Part shown: positions 11,265-23,606 of the stretch, piece by piece
Layout of the letters: every line of letters starts with the position of its first letter
Numbering within the stretch: the first letter of the stretch is position 1
NCBI GenBank assembly: GCA_036873135.1
Contig: JAPTYO010000059.1
Coordinates: 25,940,567-26,004,566, forward strand
DNA length: 64,000 bases
Reading direction: 5' to 3'
Source of the DNA: Clarkia xantiana subsp. parviflora
Taxonomy: Eukaryota > Streptophyta > Magnoliopsida > Myrtales > Onagraceae
Notes under the pieces: model-generated
Databases searched by the model: none
The model's input: the letters and a program-made list of their open reading frames with translations, nothing else
Told to the model about the DNA's origin: nothing
Made by a program: the position numbers and the translations under genes

Positions 11265-14200
11265 ATGGCGGTCGAGTACAGATGCTGCGACACTGGGTTT
11301 TTTACACACATAGCAACAGTTGTGTTCTTGGTGGTTTTTGCTGGATTGATGTCGGGACTGACGTTGGGGTTAATGTCGATGAGCCTTGTTGATCTTCAAG
11401 TTCTTGCCAAGTCCGGAAGTCCTTCTCAACGCAAACACGCTGGTAAATTATATTTCACGGTTCCACCACCTATGCATCTCTCTATCGGTGTTGATGTTAT
11501 TATGATCGCCAGAAACTGATTCATGTGTTAAGTGTACATGTGAGTAATTGGTTTTAGTATGGAACCTCACTGGGTTTATGTAGTGGACCTGGGTTCGCTC
11601 CTCAGTTTTATCTCTGGTATCAGAGCCGGTGGCTCGGTCCAGGAAGTCGGGGAAGGCCCAAAGTGGTGAGTCCCGATAAGGGCGACGACACGTGATACAT
11701 GTTGTTTAGAGTCTGGCTCCTAGCTCGGTGTATAACGTGATCGTTCGAGGGGCTGGTTTGAAAATTCCACAGTTTGGTGCCGTGGACTTCCGGTTAAGGG
11801 GGAGTTACGATGTGGGTAGTTTCCCGGTTAAGGGGAGCTACGGTGGACTCACATGTAAGAGGGAGATTGTTAAGTGTACATGTGAGTAAAGTGTACACAT
11901 CAGTTAGATTGAAAGAGTTGGAACACTATATAAGCTTGGTGGCTACTCATACTATTACCAATTGGTTTTAGTATGGAACCTCATTGGGCTTATGTAGTGG
12001 GTCTGGGCTCGCTCCCCAGTTTTATCTCCTAACCTCATGTTGGTGGTGTGCGGATATGCTACTTACCACAATCTTATTATTTTCCATATACAGAAGAGAT
12101 ATCTGCTGAGTGCACTCTCTAATTATTGACTTCATTACTACAGTGAGAATGACTGATTTATCGGCATTCAATCTTCTGCCAGGGTTTCTAAGCTTTTTTA
12201 GGCTCTAAATCTTTTGGTTATTGCTTTAATAGCAGTTTGATTAATTGATCTTCTGTTCTTCTCTCTGTTGTAACTACTACTTTGCCAGATTTTCTAAGAA
12301 CTAGAGTCTAGAACTAAATTGAATGGCTCTTAGCTTAGAAAGCAGGACGGTTGATTGACGCTCAGCTTCATCATATGCATTTGAGTTATTTTTTATACTA
12401 GATTTGTTCTTAAATTGGAAATCCATTTTAACTCGACGGTTCAAAGAAGCAGCTTGACTCTTCATTCACTCTCCTACAAGGCTTTAAAAGCTAGTGGACT
12501 GGTTGATCCTTGGCTTGAAATACGGTCTTACAATATTTGTCTATCTTCTTGGGTTTCTCATTTTGATTCTTGACTTCATATGGTTTTGAGTTATTTTGTA
12601 TACTGTGCGTCTGAAAATGTAACTTATTTTAACTCGGGACGGTCCAAATAAGCAGCTCGGCTCTTCATTCACTCTTCTGCATGGTTTTTGCCTGAGCTCA
12701 GGAGCTGTTTGGGTCTTCTATATCTAGATTACTTGTAAAGCAGTTTTATCAGACTAAAACCAGATTGACTCTTGACTTCTAGACTACAGAGAGCTAAACA
12801 GCTTGTTTGACCAACCCCAGCTAGAAACTCAACCTGCTATTGTTCATTATTTCTGAATTTTTCAGTTTATTTGTTGATTTTCAATTTAAAATATTGAAAA
12901 GCAGGTTGCTTGATTAACCCTCAGAATGAAATTGCACCTGCTGTTGTGTATATTTTCCCAACTTTTCATTTTCTTTTGTTTTAAAAGCATTTTGAAGATA
13001 ACTACATTTCTAAAATCTCTTTGTTTCTTGAGAGATTTAAATGCAGATGCACAGTCACCCTCGTTTCGCAATAAGATCTTACACTATACATCTCATTGTG
13101 ACTTTTTCACCTCGCTTTTTGTTCTTGATGCTTTTGAGTCATTTCTAAAATTATTTTGTGGTTTTTAGAAAGACTGAAAGTAGACCCTTGTGTTGGCACT
13201 GGACGGCTCTAAAAAGCAGCTCGTCTCTTTGACTCCCCGTCGGCGTTTATTCAATCTTCTGTTAGATTTCTGCCTCAGCTGGAGTGGTTCTGAATATCTG
13301 TAGATTACTTGAAAAGTAATTTGGCTTATTTCACGTGTTGTGCTGTACAATCATTATTAGTTTTCTAAAGGACCAAAACTGAATTCAGTTGGAGAGTTGG
13401 GATTTTAAATTTCAGAAAGCAGCTTTGTTTATTCAACCTGCTGCTTTTAATTCAATCTTCTACTGGCTAACCTTTCTGAACGTTCAGCTTCTTTATTGAT
13501 TCTCAACATATTGTTTTGTTTCTATAGAGCTTTCAAATCAGTTGGATTGATTGACCCTCAGCTTGAAATTTGATCCTACACTAAGTCACTAAATGACCTA
13601 GATTGGGTTATCGAGCCTTATTGCTGATTCTTGACATCATCAGGTGTTATTGAGGTGTTGTAAGTCTTTGTCATACCAGTACTCTTAAATACTATATGAT
13701 TGCATATGGGTCCAGCTCTAGACACTAATACAGTTACAAGCAGTTTGGATGATTTCAAACCTTAGTTTCTAGTATATATATGCATATATAAAGTTGAAAC
13801 TCTGTACTCTCTGATGAGTGCTTCCTTCAATTAAGAGCTGTCTACTGTATGTTATTCCTGCAGAGAAGATATTACCTGTTGTTAAGAGACAGCATTTGCT
13901 CCTGTGCACTCTTTTGATCTGCAATGCAGCGGCAATGGAGGTAATGCAAAAAGCAAGTCTATCTACATACAAATGTCATTATTATAGAAACTATGTTTAT
14001 TTGGTCCAAGTGGGAGTTATGGTATCGATGAATACTGTTTGTTTCTGCAGACACTACCTATATTTCTGGATGGCTTGGTAAAAGCATGGGGTGCTATTCT
14101 AATCTCAGTAACTTTGATACTCTTTTTTGGAGAGGTATATAGTACTTTATTGATTAAACTTTCTCCGATAAAACTGGGGGTTAAGAACCTATAAATTGTC

Positions 14201-16137
14201 CGAAGTTTGCTCAATGTGAGATTTTGGTGTCTGAAGTTTAAAATATTGAAATGAACAGTCCCATGTTTCATTTTAGTTGAATTGTGGTGTCTTCGCGCGT
14301 CTTTTCCTCTCCTTTCAAACATTTTCATCGACCATTTCACCCACTCATAAACCATCACTCTTTGCTTTTTATAAAATTGCTAAATTTCTTCCAAAACTTG
14401 AACATCCGAAAGAAAAGGTTTTCAGCAGAGTGGTGTGGAGTGATTTTCAGCGACAATAGAACGATATTTACTTGTGCGGATGTGGCCACCTCTTAGGTGA
14501 CGGTCCCGACAAGGTGACGAGAAGGGAGCGTGCATGAGAGCTTCTATTTGACAACCGGTTTCGTCGGGATTGACTTCTCTAAAGTAATCACACTGAGACA
14601 TCAAATTTCAATAAAAATGAAACTGGGACTGTCCATTTTAACATTTTAAACTTCAGACACAGCAAACTTCAGACAGTTTATAGGTTCTTAACCCTAAAAC
14701 TGGTCGTTTGAGTGAAAATAAATGTGTATGCAGATCATACCACAAGCTATATGCTCAAGGTACGGCTTGGCAGTAGGTGCAACCGTCGCTCCTCTAGTTC
14801 GAGTCCTTGTTTGGATTTGTTTTCCTGTTGCATATCCCATCAGCAAGGTGAACATAATTTTGTTTCATCCGAGAAGAAAAACAATAGACAACAGTAATTT
14901 GCTGATAAATATGGAAGTTGTTTCTAATCATTTCAATAACATGCAGCTACTAGATTTTCTGTTGGGAGAAGGACATGAAGCCCTTTTCCGCCGTGCCGAA
15001 CTAATGACGTTAGTTGATCTGCATGGGAATGAGGTCTCATAATCCTATCTGTTGCCTTACTTAAGTTCAAATATATACATGTTAGTTGATGGTTGCACAT
15101 ACAGGCTGGAAAAGGAGGAGAACTGACTCGTGACGAGACAACCATCATTGGAGGGGCCCTCAGACTAACCGAGAAAACTGCAAGAGACGCAATGACTCCT
15201 CTTGCTGAAACTTTCTCAATCGATGTCAATGCCAAGCTTGACTGGTATTATTTGAGTTGAAGAACAATCTCTTTCAATTGAACGGTGGTCTCTTGGTCTT
15301 TATATTTATGGAGAGAGCTTTAATTATATACTACTGATTTGAAACATACAATCTGGTTGTATATATGTAGGTGTTTGATGAAGTTAATCTTAGAGAAAGG
15401 CCATAGCAGAGTCCCTCTTTATCATGAGCAACCTCAAAACATAATCGGACTTGTACTGGTAAATATTGTTGTTAGTCTTCCTGCAACATTGTCTACCAGT
15501 ATACACAATGTTGGAACTATATTGGTTATATTACAGGTTAAGAATTTGTTGACAACTCATCCGGAAGATGAGGTGCCAGTTAAGAATGTCACTGTGCGGA
15601 AGATTCCCAGGTAATGCAAGTCAGTGTCTCATCATTTTACCCTCACCAATACAATGAAAAACTGTATGTAGATTATGAGGAGATTGTGTGTGGCAGGGTT
15701 TCTGAATCATTGCCTTTATATGACATATTAAATGAGTTCCAGAAAGGGCATAGCCATATGGCAGTTGTGATAGAAGAAGATAGATGTGCAACTGATGAAC
15801 ATAGTGCCAAAGTTGGTAGGTATTTACTTAATTGCTTAATCAATAATAATATTCAATACAGATTATTTATGGTAAAAGTAAGTTATTTAGGGATGGAAGT
15901 GAGGTTGGATATTAAGGGGGACCCAAAATGCGGTGATAATTGTTGGAGGACTAAAAGATCGGTATTATCACTCTTGAGGATGTCATCGAGGAGCTGCTTC
16001 AAGTACGTAAAACCCTATAATTTCAAACTCCTTGATCATTTCCTTCTACGATTCGTACTAGTCATGTTTTTCGTGTTACTGATTGTGATTACACACAGGA
16101 GGAGATCTTCGATGAGACAGACTATAAGGACCAATGA
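11265..16137 (+). CDS. CNNM/DUF21 transmembrane protein with CBS-pair domain
   Basis: Plant DUF21-CBS protein, related to metazoan CNNM and bacterial CorC; the family is linked to divalent cation (Mg) transport, while plant substrates are less clear. Exons are 11265-11442, 13864-13940, 14051-14134, 14734-14847, 14947-15033, 15105-15244, 15371-15458, 15537-15610, 15697-about 15811, about 15958-16002 and 16099-16137. Phases fit through exon 9. The N-terminus is hydrophobic with [12 protein letters not shown], followed by [25 protein letters not shown] and [18 protein letters not shown]. The CBS region has [48 protein letters not shown] and [22 protein letters not shown]. The charged linker normally found between SHMAVV and GIIT (roughly 80 residues or more in Arabidopsis relatives such as At4g33700) is reduced to about 15, and the splice joining exons 9 and 10 needs a weak donor, so the C-terminal half may be decaying or misread. 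Confidence 0.85.
11526..12034 (+). mobile_element. TRIM (miniature LTR retrotransposon) in intron 1 of the CNNM gene
   Basis: The 509-bp element has direct terminal repeats: the left starts TGTTAAGTGTACATGTGAGT at 11526 and the right starts with the same sequence near 11869. Both carry TTGGTTTTAGTATGGAACCT and end with CAGTTTTATCTC. Right after the left repeat is TGGTATCAGAGCC, the usual primer-binding site for initiator methionine tRNA. A purine tract AAGAGGGAGAT precedes the right repeat. TCATG flanks both sides (11521-11525 and 12035-12039), a 5-bp target duplication. There is no room for coding sequence. The left repeat has an internal deletion. Confidence 0.82.
14178..14694. mobile_element. 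Mutator-type MITE, family C, in intron 3 of the CNNM gene
   Basis: Ends are GGGTTAAGAACCTATAAA and the inverted TTTATAGGTTCTTAACCC. A perfect 9-bp target duplication TAAAACTGG flanks it (14169-14177 and 14695-14703). The inner arms pair around GTGTCTGAAGTTT. It is the same family as 7660-8192. Confidence 0.82.
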
Positions 16138-16523
16138 TCAATTAAGATGGTTCAACCTAAGATTGGTGTTTTCGGGTTTGTGCTAGCTAGTTAAGTAAAA
16201 TGATGAAGTTTATATATATATATATATATAGCAGCAAAAATAGCCTGTATAATCGAATCCATCTGCTACATGATGCATCTTTGTAAGCTGTTTCTTTTCA
16301 GGGTAGTGTAATGAAGGTAAAGTGAGTGCTCCACTGATAAAATAGATCGTGTATGCCAGATACCTAAGTAGTGTGGCTCCGATATTCCCGTGTATGATGT
16401 TTAACGTTACGGTTGAATAATTAATTGTCCAAGTTGGCTTGTCTACATTTTTTATTCATTTTGCTAGTCTAGATCATAAGTTCATAACTCGTTTTACTCG
16501 CTCATCCAACCAATTAGTAACTT

Positions 16524-16762
16524 TTTTTTTTTTTTTTTTTGCCAAAAAAAGGAATGGGCTAGTAGTGGCGACCCTAGGCCCATCCCGTTACGTAATGTTC
16601 GGGCTCTCCTGCTCACGGTCTGGGTTTTTTTCCGACCAGACTTAGCGAACAACCAGCGCATGCACTGGGCCCGTCAACGTAACCCCACCAGCAGCCTAGT
16701 ATAGTCAAGAGGCCGGCCCGTTAGGCCAAGTTCTACTCGCCTCCTCATATGCCTGACGCGGT
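16524..16762 (-). mobile_element. SINE-like retroposon with poly(A) tail and 15-bp target duplication
   Basis: The 239-bp insert is flanked by ACCAATTAGTAACTT on both sides (16509-16523 and 16763-16777), a perfect 15-bp duplication of the kind made by LINE-type machinery. On the minus strand it ends in an A-tract (the T-run at 16521-16540). The body is GC-rich, with no reading frame of note. I do not see unambiguous pol III A and B boxes, so SINE is the best guess rather than proven; a processed transcript fragment is the alternative. Confidence 0.68.
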
Positions 16763-17890
16763 ACCAATTAGTAACTTAATACTTCTTTTTTTGGCAGATT
16801 AGTAACTTAAACTATTAAGATTTTGTTCCCAGTCATACGTTCTTGATATTCAATGATATGCGCTAGTTGGATTATTATTTTGTACAAATTAATAGTTGAA
16901 TTCACGTAGGGTGACTTCGGGACAAATGGGATGGACTTTTCAGGAAAATGTCCCTAGTTTTAGTTTTCTGGATTTTTCACTGTTGTCCTAGCCCGGAGGA
17001 GTTAAACATGTGAAAAAGTTCCGACCAAATCGGGACTATCTAATTCGAGACGGGCTTGGGACAACCCGAATTTACACTAAATTGAAAATAAATGTTTAAT
17101 ATTTTCAACTCAAAATACAAGCTCAAGCTCAAACATTCATCAAGTTTACTAACACATACATCAAGTTCACAAACACATTCATCAAGTTCACATTATTTGC
17201 TCAACATTATTTAGGTTGTAAAATGTTGAGCTAAGGTAAGTAACTATTATGAGCTTAATTATGAGTAGGGTGAATTATTATAGTTAGATTATTTAGGTTG
17301 TAAAATGTTGAGCTAAGGTAAGTAACTCGAGACATTCGGGACATTCGAAAACTTTTCTAAAAAAACCTTAGTTTGAGCCCTAGTTGGGAGTAAAAGTCCC
17401 TCCTATATGAGCTCGGGCATAATTTCGGCACGGGTTCCTCGGAACTTTGAATTTGTCAGGATTTATAATCTACCCTAAATTTATGTAAAGTTATAATTTG
17501 CTAATTTTATTATTATTACCACGTTAGTCATATGACAATGTGAATAATTTCTTAAAAGTTTATCTACCATACACAAAACAGAGCAAAACAATAAACTTGC
17601 AAGTCCATATCACATGGTAGCATCAAATTAAACATAACTAATATATTACAATTTGCAACTTCATATTATTTCAATTAAAATTTTGTCCAAAAAGTCCAAA
17701 CGATTGTTTAAACTTTTAAAGTTCAGTTAAGAAAGTGGCTAATTAACATCTATCTGAGTTCACATACGTTTTTTTGATTAACGGTAAATTTTCAGCAGTC
17801 CTATAAATCCTACCTAATTAGAGAGAGGACTGAGTGAGGACCCCGATTTACTAGCCATTTGGATGCGATATAGAAGCGTGGCGTCGATAA

Positions 17891-18053
17891 ATTCTTCAAC
17901 AGTCCTACCACGTGGCATTTATGTGGTGACCTTCGATCAATCAGGAGCTGACATGTGGTAATTTATCTTAATTATATTGCCACATGTTAGCTCCTAATTG
18001 GTCGAAGGTCCACCACGTAGATGCCACGTGGTAGGACCGATGTATTGAAGAAT
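17891..18053. mobile_element. Inverted-repeat element carrying CACGTG boxes, upstream of CRWN4-like gene
   Basis: The left arm ATTCTTCAAC...GTCCTACCACGTGGCAT pairs with the right arm ATGCCACGTGGTAGGAC...TTGAAGAAT, with inner paired blocks ACCTTCGATCAATCAGGAGC and GCTCCTAATTGGTCGAAGGT around an AT loop. Each arm holds a CACGTGGC motif, the core of the G-box/ABRE. A sister element with the same CGGTCCTACCA...TGGTAGGACCG ends is at 60304-60463. The right end lies about 240 bases before the CRWN4-like ATG. Confidence 0.7.
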
Positions 18054-18289
18054 CTCTCGCGTGGCGTCACACGAAAGCTTCTTCTTCACTAATACGCTCT
18101 GAACTTTTTTTAAATAAAAATTACTGCAGAGAGTCCGAGAAAAGGCAAGTGAAGAGAGAGAAAGAGAGCAAAGAAAAATCAGAGAGAGGATCGTACCTTG
18201 CCAGCCAACTCTGTTCTTCATTTCGCTACAATCAAGAGGGCACAGTTGGTTGTGGAGGAGGTCGGGACTTTTCGTCTGTGTTGATTGAG

Positions 18290-21200
18290 ATGGCGAGTCC
18301 ACATTCCGAGCGATTCGCTCTCACTCCAACTTCTGATAAAGGTCTGTTGTCGACTCCCGGCTCTAGGGTTTTTCAAACCCATCGAAGCGACGATGTGATT
18401 TCGAGGCGCCTCAAGGAGGCAGGTTTTGACGAGGAATCGGTTAAACGCAGGGATAAAGCTTCTCTGATTGCTTATATAGCCAAGCTCGAAGCTGAGGTAG
18501 GTTGATTATCAAGATTCACTTATTTAGTTCTTGACTACGTTGACTAAAATTGAAATCATTGTTGCTCATAAATGTAAAACCCGTTCTGTTTAGCTGGTCA
18601 AGTGTTGTGAACTCAGATTGTGATTTAACTGTGTATTGCCATATATTTATCTTACTTGGGTTGGAGAGTAGTAGTGGTTTCTTTGACACTCCTGAAGTAC
18701 CTTTACTTTGGACAGCTAGTGAAGAAGTGGCGTGGTTTGTGGTTCATTTCTTCCCAGAAGCCACTTATGGAGCTGTACCTTAGTGCTTTTTTAGCTTAGG
18801 GGTGAGGTGTTATGTAGCAATATTTTGTTGCAGGATAGATAAAATTGCTGTTTCTAATTTTCTCTGAGGTTTTCATGCCGCAGTTTTTTGTTTCTTTTCT
18901 TGTCTAATCTGAATTTTATTTAGCTTTTTTTTAAGCTTTTAGTTGATTTGGGAATGAGAATCAGTAAGGTTTCAGTTAGCAAATAGTGCACTACATAAAC
19001 GTGGAGATAGGTCTAATTTATATAAAATTTTCTCTACGAGGCATTGTATCTTATTAAGCATCTTAATTTCCAAGAGTATTTATTCTTCATGCTCTTGAAG
19101 TTTTTCCTTCTATAATATATTTGAGTTATGTGCTAGGTAGCCTGCTTCTTTAGAGTTTATATTCTTCTGACCGGAGTGTAACCGTTGGGCAGTACAAATT
19201 GACCTGTTCATACAAATAAATTAATTCTGGTGAACTTATGTTTGTGTGTTGTTGTTAATTAGACAGTTCGGTTGAATAGTCGAATATTATATTTGATCCA
19301 ACCGTGTGAGTTCCCATTGATGGTACGTCCAATTATCTTTACAGGTTGATCTAACCTCTTGTGGCTCTTTTTAGATTTATGACCATCAATATCAAATGGG
19401 TCTTCTTTTATTGGAGAAGAAGGAGCTTATTTCCAACGGAGAGAAGCTTAAAGCCTCTTCAGAAGCCACTGAGTTACAGTACAGGCGTGATCAAGCTGCT
19501 CATGCGTCTGCACTAGCTGAAGTAAAGAAGAGAGAGGAGAGTTTAAAGAAAGCTCTTGGGGTCGAGAGACAGTGTTTAACGAGCGTAGGGATCTATACTG
19601 TGACTTCGAATGACTCAATAGTAAATTGTCATAGTCATTCTGGATTCAACGTAGTTCTTACTTCTTACAATTTTAACTTTCTTCATTGAAACTTTGCAGA
19701 TTGAGAAAGCATTGCATGAGATGCGTGCTGAATCTGCTGAAATAAAAGTTGCAGCTGAAAGCAAAATTGCTGAAGCACGTTCCATGATAGAGGATGCTCA
19801 AAAGAAATTTGATGAAGCTGAGAGGAAATGGCGAGCAGCAGAATCTTTAGAGACTGAAGCTAGCCGATTTCGGCACTTTGCTGAAAGAAAGATACAAGAA
19901 GTTGAAGAAAGGGAAGATGATCTCAGACGCCGTATATTGTCCTTCAATACAGAGTACATTTTTCACTCATTCGTGCATGAAACTAACGCTCCGTTGTTGT
20001 CTTCTTCAGACCATAACAATTGAAAACAGTTTTTAGTTGTTAAACACAAGTTTGTGGTTACTCAAGTATAATATTTGAACGTTGAGATTTTGTTGGAAGT
20101 AGGTTCTCTTGTTGTTTGCTCTCTATATGCCAAGGCTTCATATTTTATAGTTTCCAATCCTAGATGTGCTACAGATCCATGTTGTTCGGAAGCTGTTGTG
20201 TTTGATTGTGTATTTTTGTTTTTTTTATAGTTGTGATCTGAAGGAGAATGAGATATTACTGGAAAGGAAATCATTGGCAGAAAGACAGAGGATTCTGCAT
20301 GAAGGAGAAAGCCGGTTAACTGAAGGACAAGCTCTATTAAATCAAAGAGAGGAGTATATATTGACTAGGTCTCAAGATTTAATACAAAGTGAGAAGGAGT
20401 TGGAGGCTGCCAAATCCGTCTTGGAGAAGCAGCGGAGAGCCCTTATTGATGAAAAAACTGATCTGGATCTCAAAGCAGCATCTCTTTCGGCAAGAGAAGA
20501 GGTCATTATACAAACTTCATGGTTTATGAACCCCTTTCCATGATGTTTGCTTCACATAATGAACCCCCTATTACTGAAAATATATGCAGGGTTGCATAAA
20601 GAAGGAGGCTTTGCTGAACAAGAAGGAGCAAGAGATACTTATTTTGCAGGAAAAACTCGCGAGCAGGGAGTCGGTGAGTTTCTTGCTTTCAGTAGCTAAA
20701 TCCTTACATTTGTATTTGAGTTTAAATACTTTCGTTGTCCTTTTCTCACTCTATGAATGCTCGTCGTATTTGGTTTGTTATTGCAACTGTGCATGACTCT
20801 GAGAGTCCGATAACCATGACGATTACCGGGAAGGGACAAAAAAAAATCTTGCTCTTTCTTCAACAATATGTTTCAAAATATTGCAGCCGGTTTACATAAT
20901 TTCGTCTTAATTTAATGGAAGCCAATCATAGAAATTTTATCATTTTCATGTTTCAGTAGACAGCCACATGAAAACCTTCCATCAAAGTTGAATTTCTGCT
21001 CTCAGGTTGACATTCAAAAGGTGGTTGCAAATCGTGAAGTTGTTTGGAAATTAAGAGAATCTGAATTTGAGGCCGAGTTAGAGGAGAAGCGGAAAATGGT
21101 TGAAAAAGAAATTGAGACCAAACAACGAGCATGGGAGTTGAGGGAATTGGATCTCAAACAACTGGAGGATCAGCTCAAAGATAGGGAGCATGATTTGGGG

Positions 21201-23606
21201 AGTCAGCTTAGATCATTGATAGAAAGAGAGAGGGATGTTCTTGAAAGGTCAAATGATATAGATAGAAGAGAAAAATGTTTTGCTGCTGCTGAGCAAGATT
21301 TTGAGCAAAAAAGTAAGCAGTTTCAGAAGGAAAAAGAAGAGTTCTATAGCAGTAAGTTAGATATCCAAAAGTCTCAGGATTTACTGAAAAATGAAAAGAA
21401 GCAAATCGATGGTACAAAAGATGAGCTTCAGGCAATGAAAAGCGAAATTAATGAGTTATCTGTGCTGGAAATGAAACTTAAAGAAGAACTTGATAGTGTC
21501 AGAGCTGAGAAACTGGAAATACTGGCTGAAGCAGAAAAGATGAAGGATGAGAAGGCAAAGTTTGAAGCTGAATGGGAGTCGATTGATGAAAAAAGGGAAG
21601 AGCTAAGGAGGGAAGCAGAGCGTGTTGCTGAGGAGAGACTAGCAGTTGCAAAGCTTCTGAAAGAAGAGCGCGATAACCTGCGAGCTGAGAAGGATGCACT
21701 GCGAAATCAGTATAAAAATGATGCAGAATCTCTCCGTGTTGAGAGAGAGGAGTTCATGAATAGAATAACCCGTGAACGCTCTGAGCTGTTCAGCAAGTTT
21801 CAGGAAGAACGGGACAATTTACTGCTGGAGATTGAGATGCAGAAGAAGGAAGTGGAGAACTGCATTCAAAAAAAGCAGGAAGAATTGGAGAGTTCTCTGA
21901 GGGAGAAAGAGAGCTCTTTTGAGCAGAAAAAGAACAATGAACTACAACGGATTAAAATTCTTGAAGAAAGAGTGCAGAAAGAGTTGGAGCAAGCTGCTGC
22001 AGAGATGAGGAGGCTTGAGAAAGAAAGAATAGAGATCAACTTAGATAGGGAGAGAAGAGATAGGGAATGGCTAGAATTAAGTAATTCAATTGAGGAGCTT
22101 AAGTTGCAAAGTGGGAAATTAAAAGAGCAGCGACAATTGTTGCATGCCGATAGAGAAGAGATTCATGACCGCGTTGAATACTTGAAGAAATTGGAGGACT
22201 CACATATGGCATCAGAACAAATTGCAATTGCTGCTATCCAACAGTCTGCTCTTGAATCGAGTATGCAGAGAATCAGCAAGAAAACTCCCAGGGGTATTCA
22301 TGTAGACTTTGATGATAATACTCACAGAGGAATTGAATCTTTGGCCCCACAAGAAAGAATAAATGGTTCTCCCAGTATTACTCCTGCTTCATGGTTGAAA
22401 CGCGCTGCTGACTTGATATTCACAAAATCGCCATCGTCATCGACCTACAAGGACAAATCTCAGACGCCTGAGAACGGTGATGGAATTGTATCACGAGGAA
22501 GTCTTCTGGAAGGGTTTGGCCTTCACAACAATGGGAGTCAAGGAAGGACTGGGAAAGCAGATGGAAGTTTCAGTAAGAAGCAGCTTGAGCCAACCCTGGG
22601 TGAAGAAAAGATGATCTTTGAAGTGCCAACTCTGGCTGGTGAGAACATTTACGATGAACGGCTTCAACCTGGTAGGAAAAGAAGGGGCAGTGACTTGCAG
22701 TCAGATAGTGTTGATGCGTTGCCAGAGACGAGACGGAACAAGAATAAGAGGGGCAAAGTGGATGAAGCTGCTGTTAATATTTTGGACAAGTCCAACGCTG
22801 ATTGGTACGAGCTCTTCTCTATTTTCATTCCATGTGTAAAATTTGGTTGAATCTGTATTATGCACATCTCATCCCCAACATGAGATTCTGATTAGAAATG
22901 GTTCCATTTTGCACTTCCACAGGGTGAATCCAGATGTCCATGCCTCTCAATCATCATGCAATGATGCTCAAGTTGTTGAGGAGACTAAAATTTCTGGTAC
23001 GTGATCTGGAAGTAGTGAGACCAAGATATGCTGCACTAGATAGATACACATGTGGCCATTTTTCACGGGAAACCTGATATTGCAGGTTCAGCACAACTGG
23101 TGAAGGATGCTAATGCTATACAGACAGAATGGGTAGAACAAGAGATACATCATATGCAGATGGCAGTTGGGCTTGTAACAGATCAGGTGATAAAAAAAGG
23201 GATTTACACTTAAATCTTTGTTGCAATTCGATGCATAATCCTATTGATGAATCAGTTATGCTCGCAATTTGAATCTATTGTATGTGGTTACTTACTAATG
23301 AACTTCTTGATAGACTTGTTTCTTTTATGTTTACTTTAAGTTGAAGGGAAAATTGCACTTTTGCAGCCTCTGCTTTTGATTTGGCTGCCCTCATTTTGTT
23401 GCAATTTTGATTGTGCAAGATGGTCACTTTAGAATGTTGGATAAGATTAGTGATGTAATGAATGACTAAGGAAAGCAGATGGAAGTGTTGTTGTTGCTAG
23501 TATTTCAAGTTTATTATTCTATTGTGTGACTGAAGTTTGTGGTATCATATGGTTTTAGCAGGTTGGTGTGTGTAGATCAGATGATCCAAAGGTTGGAGAT
23601 AATTAA
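18290..23606 (+). CDS. CRWN4: CRWN/NMCP nuclear lamina coiled-coil protein, CRWN4 (LINC4) type
   Basis: Plant lamina-like structural protein of the nuclear periphery that shapes nuclei and organises heterochromatin. Exons are 18290-18496, 19375-19584, 19700-19953, 20231-20501, 20590-20673, 21006-22804, 22923-22996, 23086-23186 and 23562-23606; every junction keeps phase, giving about 1014 residues, close to Arabidopsis CRWN4. The head has SerThrPro-rich sequence, then RRLKEAGFDEESVKRRDKAS and LIAYIAKLEAE, the hallmark start of the rod. A long Glu/Lys/Arg-rich coiled coil follows to about residue 750, including KFEAEWESIDEKREELRREA and NQYKNDAESLRVEREEF. The tail has TPASWLKRAADLIFTKSP and basic clusters GRKRRG (about residue 900) and RRNKNKRGK (about 920), likely nuclear localisation signals. 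The large sixth exon carries most of the rod. CRWN4 is preferred over CRWN1-3 because of the N-terminal and WLKR-LIF tail motifs. Confidence 0.93.

Larger units (their letters stand above)
16138..18280. other. Intergenic spacer, CNNM gene to CRWN4-like gene
   Basis: No host gene is seen. It holds a (TA)n run at about 16211-16230, the SINE-like insertion at 16524-16762, near-tandem copies of CATCAAGTTCACAAACACAT near 17137-17190, a direct repeat of about 38 bp (TTTAGGTTGTAAAATGTTGA at 17212 and 17290), and the G-box inverted repeat at 17891-18053. Confidence 0.6.

Noticed and set aside
11613..11640. tRNA-like sequence near TGGTATCAGAGCC
   Set aside because: It is the primer-binding site complementary to initiator tRNA in the TRIM, not a tRNA gene; no cloverleaf forms.
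21208..21699. Minus-strand frames inside the CRWN4 rod
   Set aside because: They are antisense shadows of Glu/Lys-rich codons (Leu/Phe/Ser-rich on the other strand).
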